This document shows positions 54,037 through 63,723 of a stretch of 64,000 nt of DNA, one piece after another. Positions within the stretch are counted from its first letter, which is position 1, and every line of letters starts with the position of its first letter. The notes beneath the pieces were generated by a model, which saw only the letters and a program-made list of their open reading frames with translations, searched no databases and was not told the DNA's origin. Origin of the DNA: Leifsonia soli (GTDB lineage: Bacteria; Actinomycetota; Actinomycetes; Actinomycetales; Microbacteriaceae); contig NZ_JACCBJ010000001.1 of NCBI RefSeq assembly GCF_013408745.1, positions 682,001 to 746,000 of the forward strand, read 5' to 3'. Made by a program: the position numbers and the translations under genes.

Positions 54037-56293
54037 GTCCGTGGCGTTCCCCGTCTCTCGCGTCGGCGTGCGGCGCCGGGTCGGCTACTGGCGCATCACC
54101 GGCGCACTCGTGCTGCAGGTGGTGGCGCTGAGCTACGCGCTCTCCGGGCTCATCCAGGGCGTCGGCTGGTGGTTCGCCCTGGTGGCGACCGCCTCCGCAG
54201 TGCTCGTCACCGGTGCCGGACTCCGCAGCCTCGGCATCCCGAAGGGCGTCGTGCCCGTGCTGCTGCTCGTGGAGTCGGCGGCGATCATGACCGTGGCGTT
54301 CGGCCGGGGGAGCGGGCTGCTCGGGGTCATCCCCACCCCGACGACGGTCACGAACTGGATGCAGTACCTCCAGCAGGCGATGCTCTCGATCTACCAGCAG
54401 GGAACACCGGCGGAGGCACTGCCCGAGTTCCTGTTCCTCGTCGTGGGCGGCGGGTGCCTGCTCGCGCTCATCCTCGACACCCTCGCCGTGGCGGTCCGCA
54501 CGCCCGCTTTCGCGGCGATCGGCATCGCGGCGGTGCTCGTCGTGCCGGGCGCGCTGCTCGGCGACGGTCTCGACCCGATCGCGCTGGCCGCGTCGGCGGC
54601 CGCCTACCTGTGGCTGCTGCGCTGCGACGTGCGCAGCCGCCGCCCGGGCACACCGCGCCCCGGTGCAGCGCTCTCGGTCGGCGCGTCCGCGGTGACGATC
54701 GCGGTCGTGCTCGCCGGCACGGCCCCCGGCTTCGACCAGGGCGGCGCGACCTCCTTCACCGCAGGGGGAATCTCGATCGGCGGCACCGTCACGCCGCTGG
54801 TCGACCTCGGCAAGGACCTCCGCCGACCCGCGGCGGTGCGCGCCCTCACGTACACGACAAGCGCGGCCACCGGCCAGTACCTCAAGCTCGCCTCGCTCGA
54901 CCAGTTCACCGGCTCGGTGTGGAAGCACCGGGAGCGCGACACCAACCGCCTGAGCGATGGCGCCAAGATCGGCCCGGTCGCCGGGCTCTCGGACACCGTC
55001 AAGACGACGAAGATCACCACGACGGTCGCCATCGACAACATGACGAGCCGCTGGCTTCCCGCCCCGGCGCCCGTCCAGTCGGTGAAGGGCCTGAGCGGCA
55101 CCTGGTCGTGGGACCCGGACGACCTGACGATCGGCGGCATCAACTCCACGACGCAAGGGCAGAAGTACACCGCGACCTCCCTGGTGCTGCAGCCGACGGT
55201 CGACCAGCTGAAGGCCGCGGGCGGGTTCGTTCCGGTCGAGGTTCAGCGCGACCTCTTCCTGCCGCCCAATCTGCCGTCGATCATCGAGGACACGGCGCTC
55301 ACCGCGACGAAGGATGCCATCTCCGAGTACGACAAGGCGGTCGCCCTGCAGGACTACTTCCGAGACAACGGCTTCGTCTACTCCACGCAGACCCCGCTCA
55401 AGCAGGGATACGACGGGGACGGCGCACGGGTGATCGCGAGGTTCCTCGAGGTGAAGAGCGGGTACTGCGTGCACTTCGCGTCCGCGATGGCGCTGATGGC
55501 CCGCACCCTCGGCATCCCGTCGCGGGTGGCGGAGGGTTATCTGCCGGGTGCGACCAGCGGGGGGACGGCGACCAACCCCGGCGAGTACACGGTGACGAGC
55601 GACGACCTGCACGCGTGGCCCGAGCTCTACTTCGCCGGTGTGGGCTGGGTGTCGTTCGAGCCGACCGTCGGCCGCGGCACGGTCCCCGACTACACCCGCC
55701 CGCAGACCGACCCGGCCGCGGCGCCGCCGAGCTCGGCCGCCACCTCCAGCTCCGCACCGCGCGCACTCGTGCCGACCGACCCCGCCAACCCGGCCGGGTC
55801 GGCCACGTTCACGCCGTCGTCGGGCGCGCAGCCGCTCGCGACCGGCATCGGGGTGGCTCTCCTCGTCATCGTCGTGCTGCTCGTCCCGGCGGTCTGGCGC
55901 AGGATGCGGCGGCGCAGACGGCTGCGTGAGCTGACCGACGAGTGGGGAGGAGCATCCATCGTCTGGGACGAGCTGCGCGACACCGTGCGCGACCTGGGCT
56001 GGACCGCCCCGCCGACCGAGACCCCCCGCGTCTTCGCCGGGCGGGTCGCCGCGGCGGTGGCCGGGACGCCGGCGGAGGACGCGGTGCTCCGGCTGCTCGG
56101 CGAACTCGAACGCGACGCCTACGGTCCGCCGACCCGCCGCTGGGCGGGCGGCCTCTCGGACGATCTCGAGACCGTCCTGTCGGCCCTGGAGGCGCAGGCC
56201 GGCCCCGTGCTGCGGACGAAAGCGCTGCTCATTCCTGTGTCCTTGCTGCCAGCGGGCTGGCCTTCCGCCGTCCGTCCCCGTGGAGCGGCGTAA
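54026..56293 (+). CDS. Transglutaminase-like membrane protein with intact triad (copy 2)
   Basis: A 755-residue TgpA-like protein: six to eight membrane helices (about 22-235), an outside transglutaminase core, a final helix at about 612-632 and a cytoplasmic DUF4129-like tail. Catalytic residues are present: Cys481 in KSGYCVHFASAMALMAR, His529 in DDLHAWPELYF and Glu545 in WVSFEPT. It probably crosslinks or cleaves cell-surface proteins. GTG at 54026 overlaps DUF58 by 11 bases; GTG at 54041 is an alternative. The 786-residue relative at 35530 lacks this triad. Confidence 0.9.
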   Translation: MATESVAFPVSRVGVRRRVGYWRITGALVLQVVALSYALSGLIQGVGWWFALVATASAVLVTGAGLRSLGIPKGVVPVLLLVESAAIMTVAFGRGSGLLGVIPTPTTVTNWMQYLQQAMLSIYQQGTPAEALPEFLFLVVGGGCLLALILDTLAVAVRTPAFAAIGIAAVLVVPGALLGDGLDPIALAASAAAYLWLLRCDVRSRRPGTPRPGAALSVGASAVTIAVVLAGTAPGFDQGGATSFTAGGISIGGTVTPLVDLGKDLRRPAAVRALTYTTSAATGQYLKLASLDQFTGSVWKHRERDTNRLSDGAKIGPVAGLSDTVKTTKITTTVAIDNMTSRWLPAPAPVQSVKGLSGTWSWDPDDLTIGGINSTTQGQKYTATSLVLQPTVDQLKAAGGFVPVEVQRDLFLPPNLPSIIEDTALTATKDAISEYDKAVALQDYFRDNGFVYSTQTPLKQGYDGDGARVIARFLEVKSGYCVHFASAMALMARTLGIPSRVAEGYLPGATSGGTATNPGEYTVTSDDLHAWPELYFAGVGWVSFEPTVGRGTVPDYTRPQTDPAAAPPSSAATSSSAPRALVPTDPANPAGSATFTPSSGAQPLATGIGVALLVIVVLLVPAVWRRMRRRRRLRELTDEWGGASIVWDELRDTVRDLGWTAPPTETPRVFAGRVAAAVAGTPAEDAVLRLLGELERDAYGPPTRRWAGGLSDDLETVLSALEAQAGPVLRTKALLIPVSLLPAGWPSAVRPRGAA

Positions 56294-56304
56294 AATAGTC
56301 GCTC

Positions 56305-56856
56305 GTGACCACCAAGAACTCGCCGTACACCGTCAATGTGTACGACCTCATCCGCCGCCCGGGCACGATGCGCGAACAGCGCATCTCCATTCCTGTGTCG
56401 GAGAAACTCGGCGAGGGCCTGATCGGCGTCCCGGAGGGCGAGACCATCGATCTCGACCTCCGTCTGGAGTCGATGCACGAGGGAATCCTCGCGACCGGAG
56501 ACGCCCAGACGACCGCCGTCGGCGTGTGCGGCCGCTGCCTGATCGACATCGAGCAGACCGTCCAAGTCGATTTCCAAGAACTTTTCGCGTATTCTTCTGA
56601 CGAAGCTTTCGATCATGAGGTTCACGACGACCACGTGGATCTTGAACCTCTGATCAGGGATGCGGTAGTGCTGGCACTGCCGTTCCAGCCGGTGTGCCGG
56701 CCGGACTGCCCAGGTCTCGACCCCGAGACCGGGGAGAGGCTGGCGGATGTACCGGACCGCGAGCCGTCGCAGATCGTCGATCCGCGCTGGTCTGCGCTTG
56801 CGGCCTTCCAGGCTTCCGACACCGATGAACCCCGACCGAACACAGAGAAGAGATAG
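56305..56856 (+). CDS. YceD/DUF177 family protein
   Basis: A 183-residue protein of the DUF177 (YceD) family, which in bacteria stands before rpmF and is linked to 23S rRNA processing. Zinc-type pairs CGRC at about 72-75 and CRPDC near 132 are visible; [21 protein letters not shown] is the family core. A leaderless GTG is likely, as TAAAAT lies eight bases upstream. Followed by rpmF after two bases. Confidence 0.93.
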   Translation: MTTKNSPYTVNVYDLIRRPGTMREQRISIPVSEKLGEGLIGVPEGETIDLDLRLESMHEGILATGDAQTTAVGVCGRCLIDIEQTVQVDFQELFAYSSDEAFDHEVHDDHVDLEPLIRDAVVLALPFQPVCRPDCPGLDPETGERLADVPDREPSQIVDPRWSALAAFQASDTDEPRPNTEKR

Positions 56857-56858
56857 TC

Positions 56859-57062
56859 ATGGCCGTCCCGAAGCGGAAGCAGTCGCGCGCCAACACCCAC
56901 GCCCGTCGTTCGCAGTGGAAGGCTGAGGTCCCCACGCTCGTCAAGACGATCGAGAACGGCAAGGTCACCTACAGCCTGCCGCACCGCGCGAAGGTCGTCG
57001 AGGACTCTGCGGGCACCGCCCTCTTCCTCGAGTACAAGGGCCGCAAGGTCGCCGACGTCTGA
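56859..57062 (+). CDS. rpmF: 50S ribosomal protein L32
   Basis: A 67-residue bL32: [20 protein letters not shown] is the strict family start. The zinc cysteines found in many bL32 are absent; the stretch they occupy reads [10 protein letters not shown]. This is the zinc-free form, which occurs as a C-minus paralog. AGAGAAGAG precedes the ATG, and the gene is in the DUF177-rpmF-rnc-mutM order. Confidence 0.97.
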   Translation: MAVPKRKQSRANTHARRSQWKAEVPTLVKTIENGKVTYSLPHRAKVVEDSAGTALFLEYKGRKVADV

Positions 57063-57078
57063 TCGTCGCTGACGATCG

Positions 57079-57801
57079 GTGAACACGGTGGTCGGAGAGA
57101 ACACTGACCGCACAGCACTTCTCGAGAAGCTCGGGGTCGTCATCGACCCCGAGCTTCTCGAGCTTGCGCTGACCCACCGCTCGTACGCGTACGAGCACGG
57201 GGGCATCCCCAACAACGAGCGCCTCGAGTTCCTCGGCGACTCGATCCTCGGGCAGGCCGTCACGGTCAAGCTGTTCCGGGAGAACCCGGACCTCGACGAG
57301 GGCGAGCTCGCCAAGCGTCGCGCCAGTCTCGTGAGCTCGGTCGCCCTGGCCGAGGTCGCACGCGGCATCGGACTGGGGGAGTACCTCCGGCTGGGCCGCG
57401 GCGAGAACCAGAGCGGCGGCCGCGAGAAGGCGTCCATCCTCGCGGACACGGTCGAGGCGCTCATCGGAGCGACGTACCTGGACGCGGGAGGCGATGCCGC
57501 GACCGCACTCGTCCTGCGGTTGGTCGAGCCGCTGCTCGACGACCCGGACCGTTTCGGCGCGGCCATGGATCCGAAGACCAGCCTGCAGGAGGTCGCGGCC
57601 CACCGCGGCGCGGGCCTTCCCGTCTACACGGTGACGAACACCGGCCCGGACCACTCCAAGATCTTCCACGCCACGGTCGAGGTGGGCGGGCTCGTCACCG
57701 CCACGGGCGAAGGGACGAGCAAGAAACAGGCCGAGATGGCCGCGGCGCTGAGCGCCTGGACGGAACTGACGAGACGACGTGCCCGAGCTTCCCGAGGTTG
57801 A
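57079..57801 (+). CDS. rnc: Ribonuclease III
   Basis: A 240-residue RNase III that cuts double-stranded RNA, as in rRNA maturation. NERLEFLGDSILG holds the catalytic Glu and Asp; the second acidic pair is in ADTVEALIGATYLDAGG. The C-terminal dsRBD begins about DPKTSLQEVA and ends KKQAEMAAA. GTG start; a short hairpin (57061-57067 with 57071-57077) lies just before it, and a 19-bp perfect hairpin lies inside codons 15-28. The mutM start overlaps the end by 23 bases. Confidence 0.96.
   Translation: MNTVVGENTDRTALLEKLGVVIDPELLELALTHRSYAYEHGGIPNNERLEFLGDSILGQAVTVKLFRENPDLDEGELAKRRASLVSSVALAEVARGIGLGEYLRLGRGENQSGGREKASILADTVEALIGATYLDAGGDAATALVLRLVEPLLDDPDRFGAAMDPKTSLQEVAAHRGAGLPVYTVTNTGPDHSKIFHATVEVGGLVTATGEGTSKKQAEMAAALSAWTELTRRRARASRG
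57121..57162 (+). promoter_or_regulatory. Perfect 19-bp hairpin with tetraloop inside rnc
   Basis: 57121-57139 pairs perfectly with 57144-57162 across the loop TCAT; the arm begins CTCGAGAAGCTCGGGG. A perfect stem this long in coding sequence is an ideal RNase III target and suggests self-cleavage of the rnc mRNA. Confidence 0.7.
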
Positions 57802-58702
57802 GGTCGTCCGCGCGGGCCTGGCGCCCGCGGTCACCGGCGCGACCATCCTCGGGGTCGAGGTCTTCGAGCCGCGATCGCTGAAGCGGCACGACCCCGTCGC
57901 CGGCGCGTTCGAGGCGCTCCTGACCGGCCGGGTCATGGAGCAGCCGGTGCGCCGGGGCAAGTTCCTGTGGATCCCGCTGGCCGGCGATCCGCGACGCGCC
58001 ATCGTGGCCCACCTGGGAATGAGCGGCCAGATCCTCCTGCGGGAGCCCGGAACCGAGGAAGCGGGGCTGCTGCGCATCCGTCTGCACATCGAGCATCCCG
58101 TGCACGGCGAGCTCTTGGTCGATTTCGTCGACCAGCGGATCTTCGGCTCCATGGCGGTGGACGCGCTCGTCCCCACCGCGGACGGCGCGCCGGGCGGCCG
58201 GGGCACCGACGAGCCGCTCGTGCCGACCCAGGTGACCCACATCGCCCGCGACCCGCTCGATCCCGCCTTCGACGACGCCGGCTTCGCCGCGGCGCTCTCC
58301 CGCAAGAACACGGGCATCAAGCGCGCCCTGCTCGATCAGACGCTGGTCAGCGGCATCGGCAACATCTACGCCGACGAGGCGCTCTGGGCCGCGCGCATCC
58401 ACTACGCCCAGCCGGCGAACTCGCTCAGCCGGGCGAAGGTGCGCAGCCTGCTCGCGGAGGTGCGCCACGTGCTCGACAGGGCCCTCGCCGAGGGCGGGAC
58501 CAGTTTCGACGCGCAGTACGTCAACGTGAACGGCGCCTCGGGGTACTTCGCGCACAGCCTCAACGCCTACGGACGCCAGGGCCGGCCGTGCCCGCGCTGC
58601 GGCACGCTGATCGTGCGCGAGCAGTTCATGAACCGCGGGTCGCACTTCTGCCCGCATTGCCAGAGGCTGCGACGGGCCCGCCCCCTGCCTGCCGCGAGCT
58701 GA
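57779..58702 (+). CDS. mutM: Formamidopyrimidine-DNA glycosylase
   Basis: A 307-residue DNA repair glycosylase/lyase for 8-oxoguanine. Pro2 and Glu3 (MPELPEVE) are the catalytic N-terminus; KRALLDQTLVSGIGNIYADEALW is the helix-two-turn-helix; the C-terminal zinc finger is CPRCGTLIVREQFMNRGSHF then CPHC. GTG start overlaps the rnc end by 23 bases. The gene order rpmF-rnc-mutM is conserved in Actinobacteria. Confidence 0.97.
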   Translation: MPELPEVEVVRAGLAPAVTGATILGVEVFEPRSLKRHDPVAGAFEALLTGRVMEQPVRRGKFLWIPLAGDPRRAIVAHLGMSGQILLREPGTEEAGLLRIRLHIEHPVHGELLVDFVDQRIFGSMAVDALVPTADGAPGGRGTDEPLVPTQVTHIARDPLDPAFDDAGFAAALSRKNTGIKRALLDQTLVSGIGNIYADEALWAARIHYAQPANSLSRAKVRSLLAEVRHVLDRALAEGGTSFDAQYVNVNGASGYFAHSLNAYGRQGRPCPRCGTLIVREQFMNRGSHFCPHCQRLRRARPLPAAS

Positions 58703-58741
58703 CCGCCGGAACCTCCGCTCCGATCCCTTCGTCGTTGCGGA

Positions 58742-58785
58742 AACGGAGGAGTCGCGTCGCCCGTTCGCCCGCGATCGCCTCCGTT
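58742..58785. terminator. Hairpin between mutM and the GNAT gene
   Basis: AACGGAGG (58742-58749) pairs with CCTCCGTT (58778-58785), and TCGCG (58752-58756) with CGCGA (58770-58774); a small bulge separates the two stems. It lies between convergent genes (58703-58862). Confidence 0.55.
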
Positions 58786-58862
58786 CACAGCCGACACGCC
58801 GGTGCGCAGCCACGAACTCCTCCCTTTCGCCGGCGCGGCCTCCGCTCGCGGCGGGCTGCCGA

Positions 58863-59924
58863 TCAGCCGACGGTCTTCTGCCAGTGGCCGGTGAGCGCGT
58901 GCGGCCGGAAGCCGAAGGCGCGGTTGATCGCGAGCATCGGGTCGTTCTCGTCGGCGTTCCAGGTGAGGATGCGCCGGATGTGCGGTGCGAGGCGGCCCAG
59001 CTCCTGGATGTTCCGGAGCTTCACCGCGGTGCCCAGCCGGTGGCCGCGGTGCGCGCGCGCCACGAGGGTGTCGTACTGCTCGGCCTTCGTCCCGTCGGCG
59101 GGGACGGCCAGCTCGGTGTACGCCGCGATCTCGCCGGTCGCCTCGTGGACCGCCGCCGTGACGAGCAGCGGCTCGCCCCGGGCGACGAGCGTCCGCTCCT
59201 GCGAGCGCACCCGCTCCCCGTCCCAGTCCTCCGGGTCGACGGCGATGCCGCCCTGCGGGATGTCGGTCGACATCCGCGCCTTCATCGCGGCGAACCGCTC
59301 CAGCAGATCGTTCGGGGCGGCGCCCCACCACGACACCAGGCGGAAGCCGCCGGGCGTCATGGTCAGGCCGGCCTCGCGCTCCGGCGGGAGCGGCAGGTGC
59401 AGCTCGCTCGACCGCTCGATCTGACCCAGCCGGTAGCCGTGCCGCAGCGCGAAGCGCACATCCCGGGATGACGCGGGCAGCCCGGCGGTGCCCGCTGGGG
59501 CCCGCACCAGACGGTCGGCGCCCTCCAGCGTCCGGACGGGGTGCTCGGTGTACGCCGAGACGACGCGCCGTCCGCCGTCGGCCGCGAGCTCCTCGCCTTT
59601 CGCGAGCAGCGCCGCTCCGATGCCGCGCCCGCGGAGCGCCGGAACGACATCCACCAGCAGCGACACCGTCTCGGAGTCCTCGTCGAGCGGGAAGATCGCC
59701 TCCACCCGGCCGACGATCGTGCCCTCCTCGATCGCGACGAAGACGATCCGCTCGACGTAGTCCTGCTCGCGATGCGCCGCGAGTGCCTGATCGGCCGTCT
59801 CGACGAAGTCGTCGTCGCCCCACAGATCGACGACGATGCCGTTGAGGACGCCGACCATCTCCTCGAAGGCGGCGGAGTTGGGGGTGCCGAGCGCGTCGGG
59901 GATGTCCAGCCGGGTCACACGCAT
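58863..59924 (-). CDS. Double GNAT-domain N-acetyltransferase
   Basis: A 353-residue soluble protein with two GNAT folds. The first half has VSLLVDVVPALRGRGIGAALL, a classic acetyl-CoA loop; the second half has YDTLVARAHRGHRLGTAVKL and NPMLAINRAFGF-like end (DENDPMLAINRAFGF). Such tandem GNATs include mycothiol synthase MshD, but the residue pattern is not close enough to name it. ATG at 59924 is used as GAGGAGG precedes it by ten bases; a GTG at 59936 touches that site. Convergent with mutM. Confidence 0.82.
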   Translation of the reverse strand: MRVTRLDIPDALGTPNSAAFEEMVGVLNGIVVDLWGDDDFVETADQALAAHREQDYVERIVFVAIEEGTIVGRVEAIFPLDEDSETVSLLVDVVPALRGRGIGAALLAKGEELAADGGRRVVSAYTEHPVRTLEGADRLVRAPAGTAGLPASSRDVRFALRHGYRLGQIERSSELHLPLPPEREAGLTMTPGGFRLVSWWGAAPNDLLERFAAMKARMSTDIPQGGIAVDPEDWDGERVRSQERTLVARGEPLLVTAAVHEATGEIAAYTELAVPADGTKAEQYDTLVARAHRGHRLGTAVKLRNIQELGRLAPHIRRILTWNADENDPMLAINRAFGFRPHALTGHWQKTVG

Positions 59925-60016
59925 GCGGTCGGGCACCTCCTCGAGCCGTTCGACGGCGAAGGATCAGCCTACCCAGGCGCGCGGCACAGTGTGAAGAGTC
60001 GCGCTCGGTTTGGTTT

Positions 60017-60074
60017 CGATCGTGTAAATCTGCGTTCCGATCGTGGTTGCAAAACGTTGCAATCCATGTATTCT
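60017..60074 (+). promoter_or_regulatory. livK promoter with two phased direct repeats
   Basis: TTGCAA (60047-60052) and TATTCT (60069-60074) form a promoter with a 16-base spacer. CGATCGTG occurs at 60017-60024 and 60038-60045, 21 bases apart (two DNA turns), just before the -35 box. A second TTGCAA overlaps the spacer (60057-60062), creating TTGCAA-AACG-TTGCAA. These may be activator and repressor sites. Confidence 0.55.
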
Positions 60075-60146
60075 CAGCACACATATTCGTGGCACGAACC
60101 GGCGAAAACGGCGAGTTCGTGACGGATTAACGTCGAGAGGCAGAAG

Positions 60147-61370
60147 ATGCTACGGAAGAAAGTCACCATCGGTGCGGCTGTTGCAGCGTCAGTCGCACTG
60201 TTCCTCGCGGGATGTGCGAACCAGCCGTCCACGGGAGGATCCAGCGACGGGAACTCGTCGAAGGTCGACATCCCGGCGATCACGTCGGTCGATGTCCCCA
60301 AGGACGCGGTGCTCCCCGCGGGCGACGGAAAGGCCACCTGTCCTGCTGGCCTGACCATCGGCTACGTGGGTGCGGAGACGGGCCCGAACGCCCAGCTCGG
60401 TATCAACATCTACAACGGCATCCAGCTGGCCATCGACCAGCACAACGAAGCCAACAAGGGATGCCAGGTCGGCTTCAAGAAGTTCGACACGGAGGGCGAC
60501 CCGAACAAGGCAACCGGCCCGGTCACGCAGGCCGTGAACGAGACCGACATCGTCGGCGTCGTCGGCCTCCCGTTCTCGGGTGAGTCGAAGGCCACCGGCA
60601 ACATCTTCGAGCAGCAGGGCCTCGTCCACATCACGCCGTCGGCCACCAACCCGGGTCTGACGCAGAACGGATGGAAGACCTTCTTCCGCGGCCTCGGCAA
60701 CGACGCCGTGCAGGGTCCGGCGGCCGCCAAGTTCCTGACGGACAAGCTGGAGGCCAAGAAGGTCTACCTGGTCCAGGACGACTCCGACTACGGCATCGGC
60801 CTCGGCACCCAGACCTCGAAGGCTCTCGGCGACGCGCTCGTCGGAACCGACAAGGTGACCACCGGCCAGAAGGACTTCTCCGCGGTGATCTCCAAGATCA
60901 TCAACGCGAAGCCCGACGCGGTCTACTACGCGGGTTACTACGCCGAGGGCGCCCCGTTCGACCAGCAGCTGGTCAACAAGGGCTACAAGGGCACGTTCGT
61001 CGGCCCGGACGGCGTGAAGGACGACCAGTTCATCAAGCTGGCCGGCGACGCGTCCGGCAACGCGTACTTCACCTGCCCCTGCATCCCGGGTGAGCTGATC
61101 CCCGACTTCGAGTCCGCCTACAAGAAGCTCGCCAGCGCCGAGCCTGGCACGTACTCGATCGAGGGCTACGACGCCGCCACCGTCCTCCTCTCCGGTATCG
61201 ACAAGGGCAAGACGACCCGCGCCGACCTGCTGGCCTGGGTCAAGGACTACGACGCCGACGGTCTGAGCAAGCACTACAAGTGGGACTCCACCGGTGAGCT
61301 CCAGGCCCCGGCCGTCTACGGCTACAAGGTCGAGAACGGCAAGATCGTGCCGATCGGCACCATCGGCTGA
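60147..61370 (+). CDS. livK: Branched-chain amino acid ABC transporter substrate-binding lipoprotein
   Basis: A 407-residue lipoprotein of the LivJ/LivK type 1 periplasmic-binding fold. Signal peptide ends ASVALFLAGC, so Cys24 or so is lipidated. The mature part begins with a Ser/Gly-rich linker; GYVGAETGPNAQLGINIYNG, VVGLPFSGESKA, YLVQDDSDYGIGLG and IINAKPDAVYYAGYYAEG are family elements. It binds Leu/Ile/Val or related amides outside the cell. ATG follows GAGAGG; a 7-bp hairpin (60093-60099 with 60115-60121) lies in its leader. A terminator follows the gene. Confidence 0.92.
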   Translation: MLRKKVTIGAAVAASVALFLAGCANQPSTGGSSDGNSSKVDIPAITSVDVPKDAVLPAGDGKATCPAGLTIGYVGAETGPNAQLGINIYNGIQLAIDQHNEANKGCQVGFKKFDTEGDPNKATGPVTQAVNETDIVGVVGLPFSGESKATGNIFEQQGLVHITPSATNPGLTQNGWKTFFRGLGNDAVQGPAAAKFLTDKLEAKKVYLVQDDSDYGIGLGTQTSKALGDALVGTDKVTTGQKDFSAVISKIINAKPDAVYYAGYYAEGAPFDQQLVNKGYKGTFVGPDGVKDDQFIKLAGDASGNAYFTCPCIPGELIPDFESAYKKLASAEPGTYSIEGYDAATVLLSGIDKGKTTRADLLAWVKDYDADGLSKHYKWDSTGELQAPAVYGYKVENGKIVPIGTIG

Positions 61371-61383
61371 GGCGACACCTGAA

Positions 61384-61424
61384 GGGTGCCGCGGGACACG
61401 ACGGCCCGCGGCACCCTCGTTTTT
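61384..61424 (+). terminator. Partial terminator/attenuator between livK and livH
   Basis: Perfect 12-bp stem GGGTGCCGCGGG (61384-61395) with CCCGCGGCACCC (61405-61416), then TCGTTTTT. Placed after the binding-protein gene in the same operon, it would give more binding protein than membrane parts. Confidence 0.85.
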
Positions 61425-61486
61425 CGACTACGCTCGCTTTGCTTGTCGGATCGACGGAGATCCGGCTCTGAACCCTGGATGCTCGA

Positions 61487-62490
61487 ATGCTCGAAACCCT
61501 CCTCCTTCATCCCGCCCTCGACAGCTCCTGGATCAATTTCGACGTCAACGCGCTGGTCCAGAACTTCTGGAGTGCGACGTTCGACGGCCTCACCTTCGGC
61601 GCGGTCTACGGCCTCATCGCCGTCGGGTACACGCTGGTCTACGGTGTGCTGAACCTGATCAACTTCGCCCACTCCGAGGTCTTCATCGTCGGCGCGTACG
61701 GCGTCGTGATCACCCTCACCTCGCTGGGCTTCGGGCCCAGCGCCCCCAATCTCAGTCCCGGCGCCATCATCGGCGATCTGATACTGGCGCTCCTCGTCGG
61801 TGTCGTCGCATCGGCGATCACCGCCTGGGTCCTGGAACGCGTCGCGTACCGGCCGCTGCGAAGGCGGAACGCGCCACGCCTCGTGTTCCTCATCACGGCG
61901 ATCGGCGCCTCGTTCACCATCCAGTACCTGATCTTCCTGATCCGGGGCGCGAACGCGGAGCCGGCGGTGACGATGTTCATCCCGCAGCCGATCTTCGACG
62001 TGTTCGGCACCATCGTGAACAGCCAGCAGCTCATCATCGTGATCGCCTCGGTCATCCTGATGGTGGCGACGGACTGGTTCATCCGCAAGACCCGCACCGG
62101 CCGCGGTATCCGCGCCGTCGCACAGGACCCGGACACAGCAACCCTGATGGGTGTGAACAAGGAGCGGATCATCCAGATCACGTTCATCACCGGCGGCATC
62201 CTCGCCGGTGCTGCCGCCCTGTTCTACGTCATGCTCGTGCCCTCCGGCGTCATCTACAACGGCGGATTCGTGCTCGGCGTCAAGGCGTTCGCAGCGGCCG
62301 TCCTCGGCGGCATCGGCAACGTCCGCGGCGCTCTGCTCGGCGGTCTGCTGCTCGGCGTCATCGGCAACTACGGCCAGATCCTCCTCGGTGACTCGCAGTG
62401 GACGGACGTCGTGGCCTTCGTGGTCCTCGTCCTCGTGCTGCTGGTCAAGCCGAGCGGCATCCTCGGCACCTCGCTCGGAAGGAGCCGCGC

Positions 62491-62494
<4 letters not shown>
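61487..62494 (+). CDS. livH: Branched-chain amino acid ABC transporter permease LivH
   Basis: A 335-residue permease with eight to nine membrane helices. GLTFGAVYGLIAVGYTLVYGVLNLINFAHSEVF is split here into the LivH hallmarks (GLIAVGYTLVYG, NLINFAHS). The cytoplasmic loop RAVAQDPDTATLMGVNKERI contacts the ATPases, and FAAAVLGGIGNVRGALLGGL lies near the end. ATG start; it overlaps livM by ATGA. An additional ~25 residues before the first helix are family-variable. Confidence 0.93.
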
Positions 62495-63719
<1,225 letters not shown>

Positions 63720-63723
<4 letters not shown>

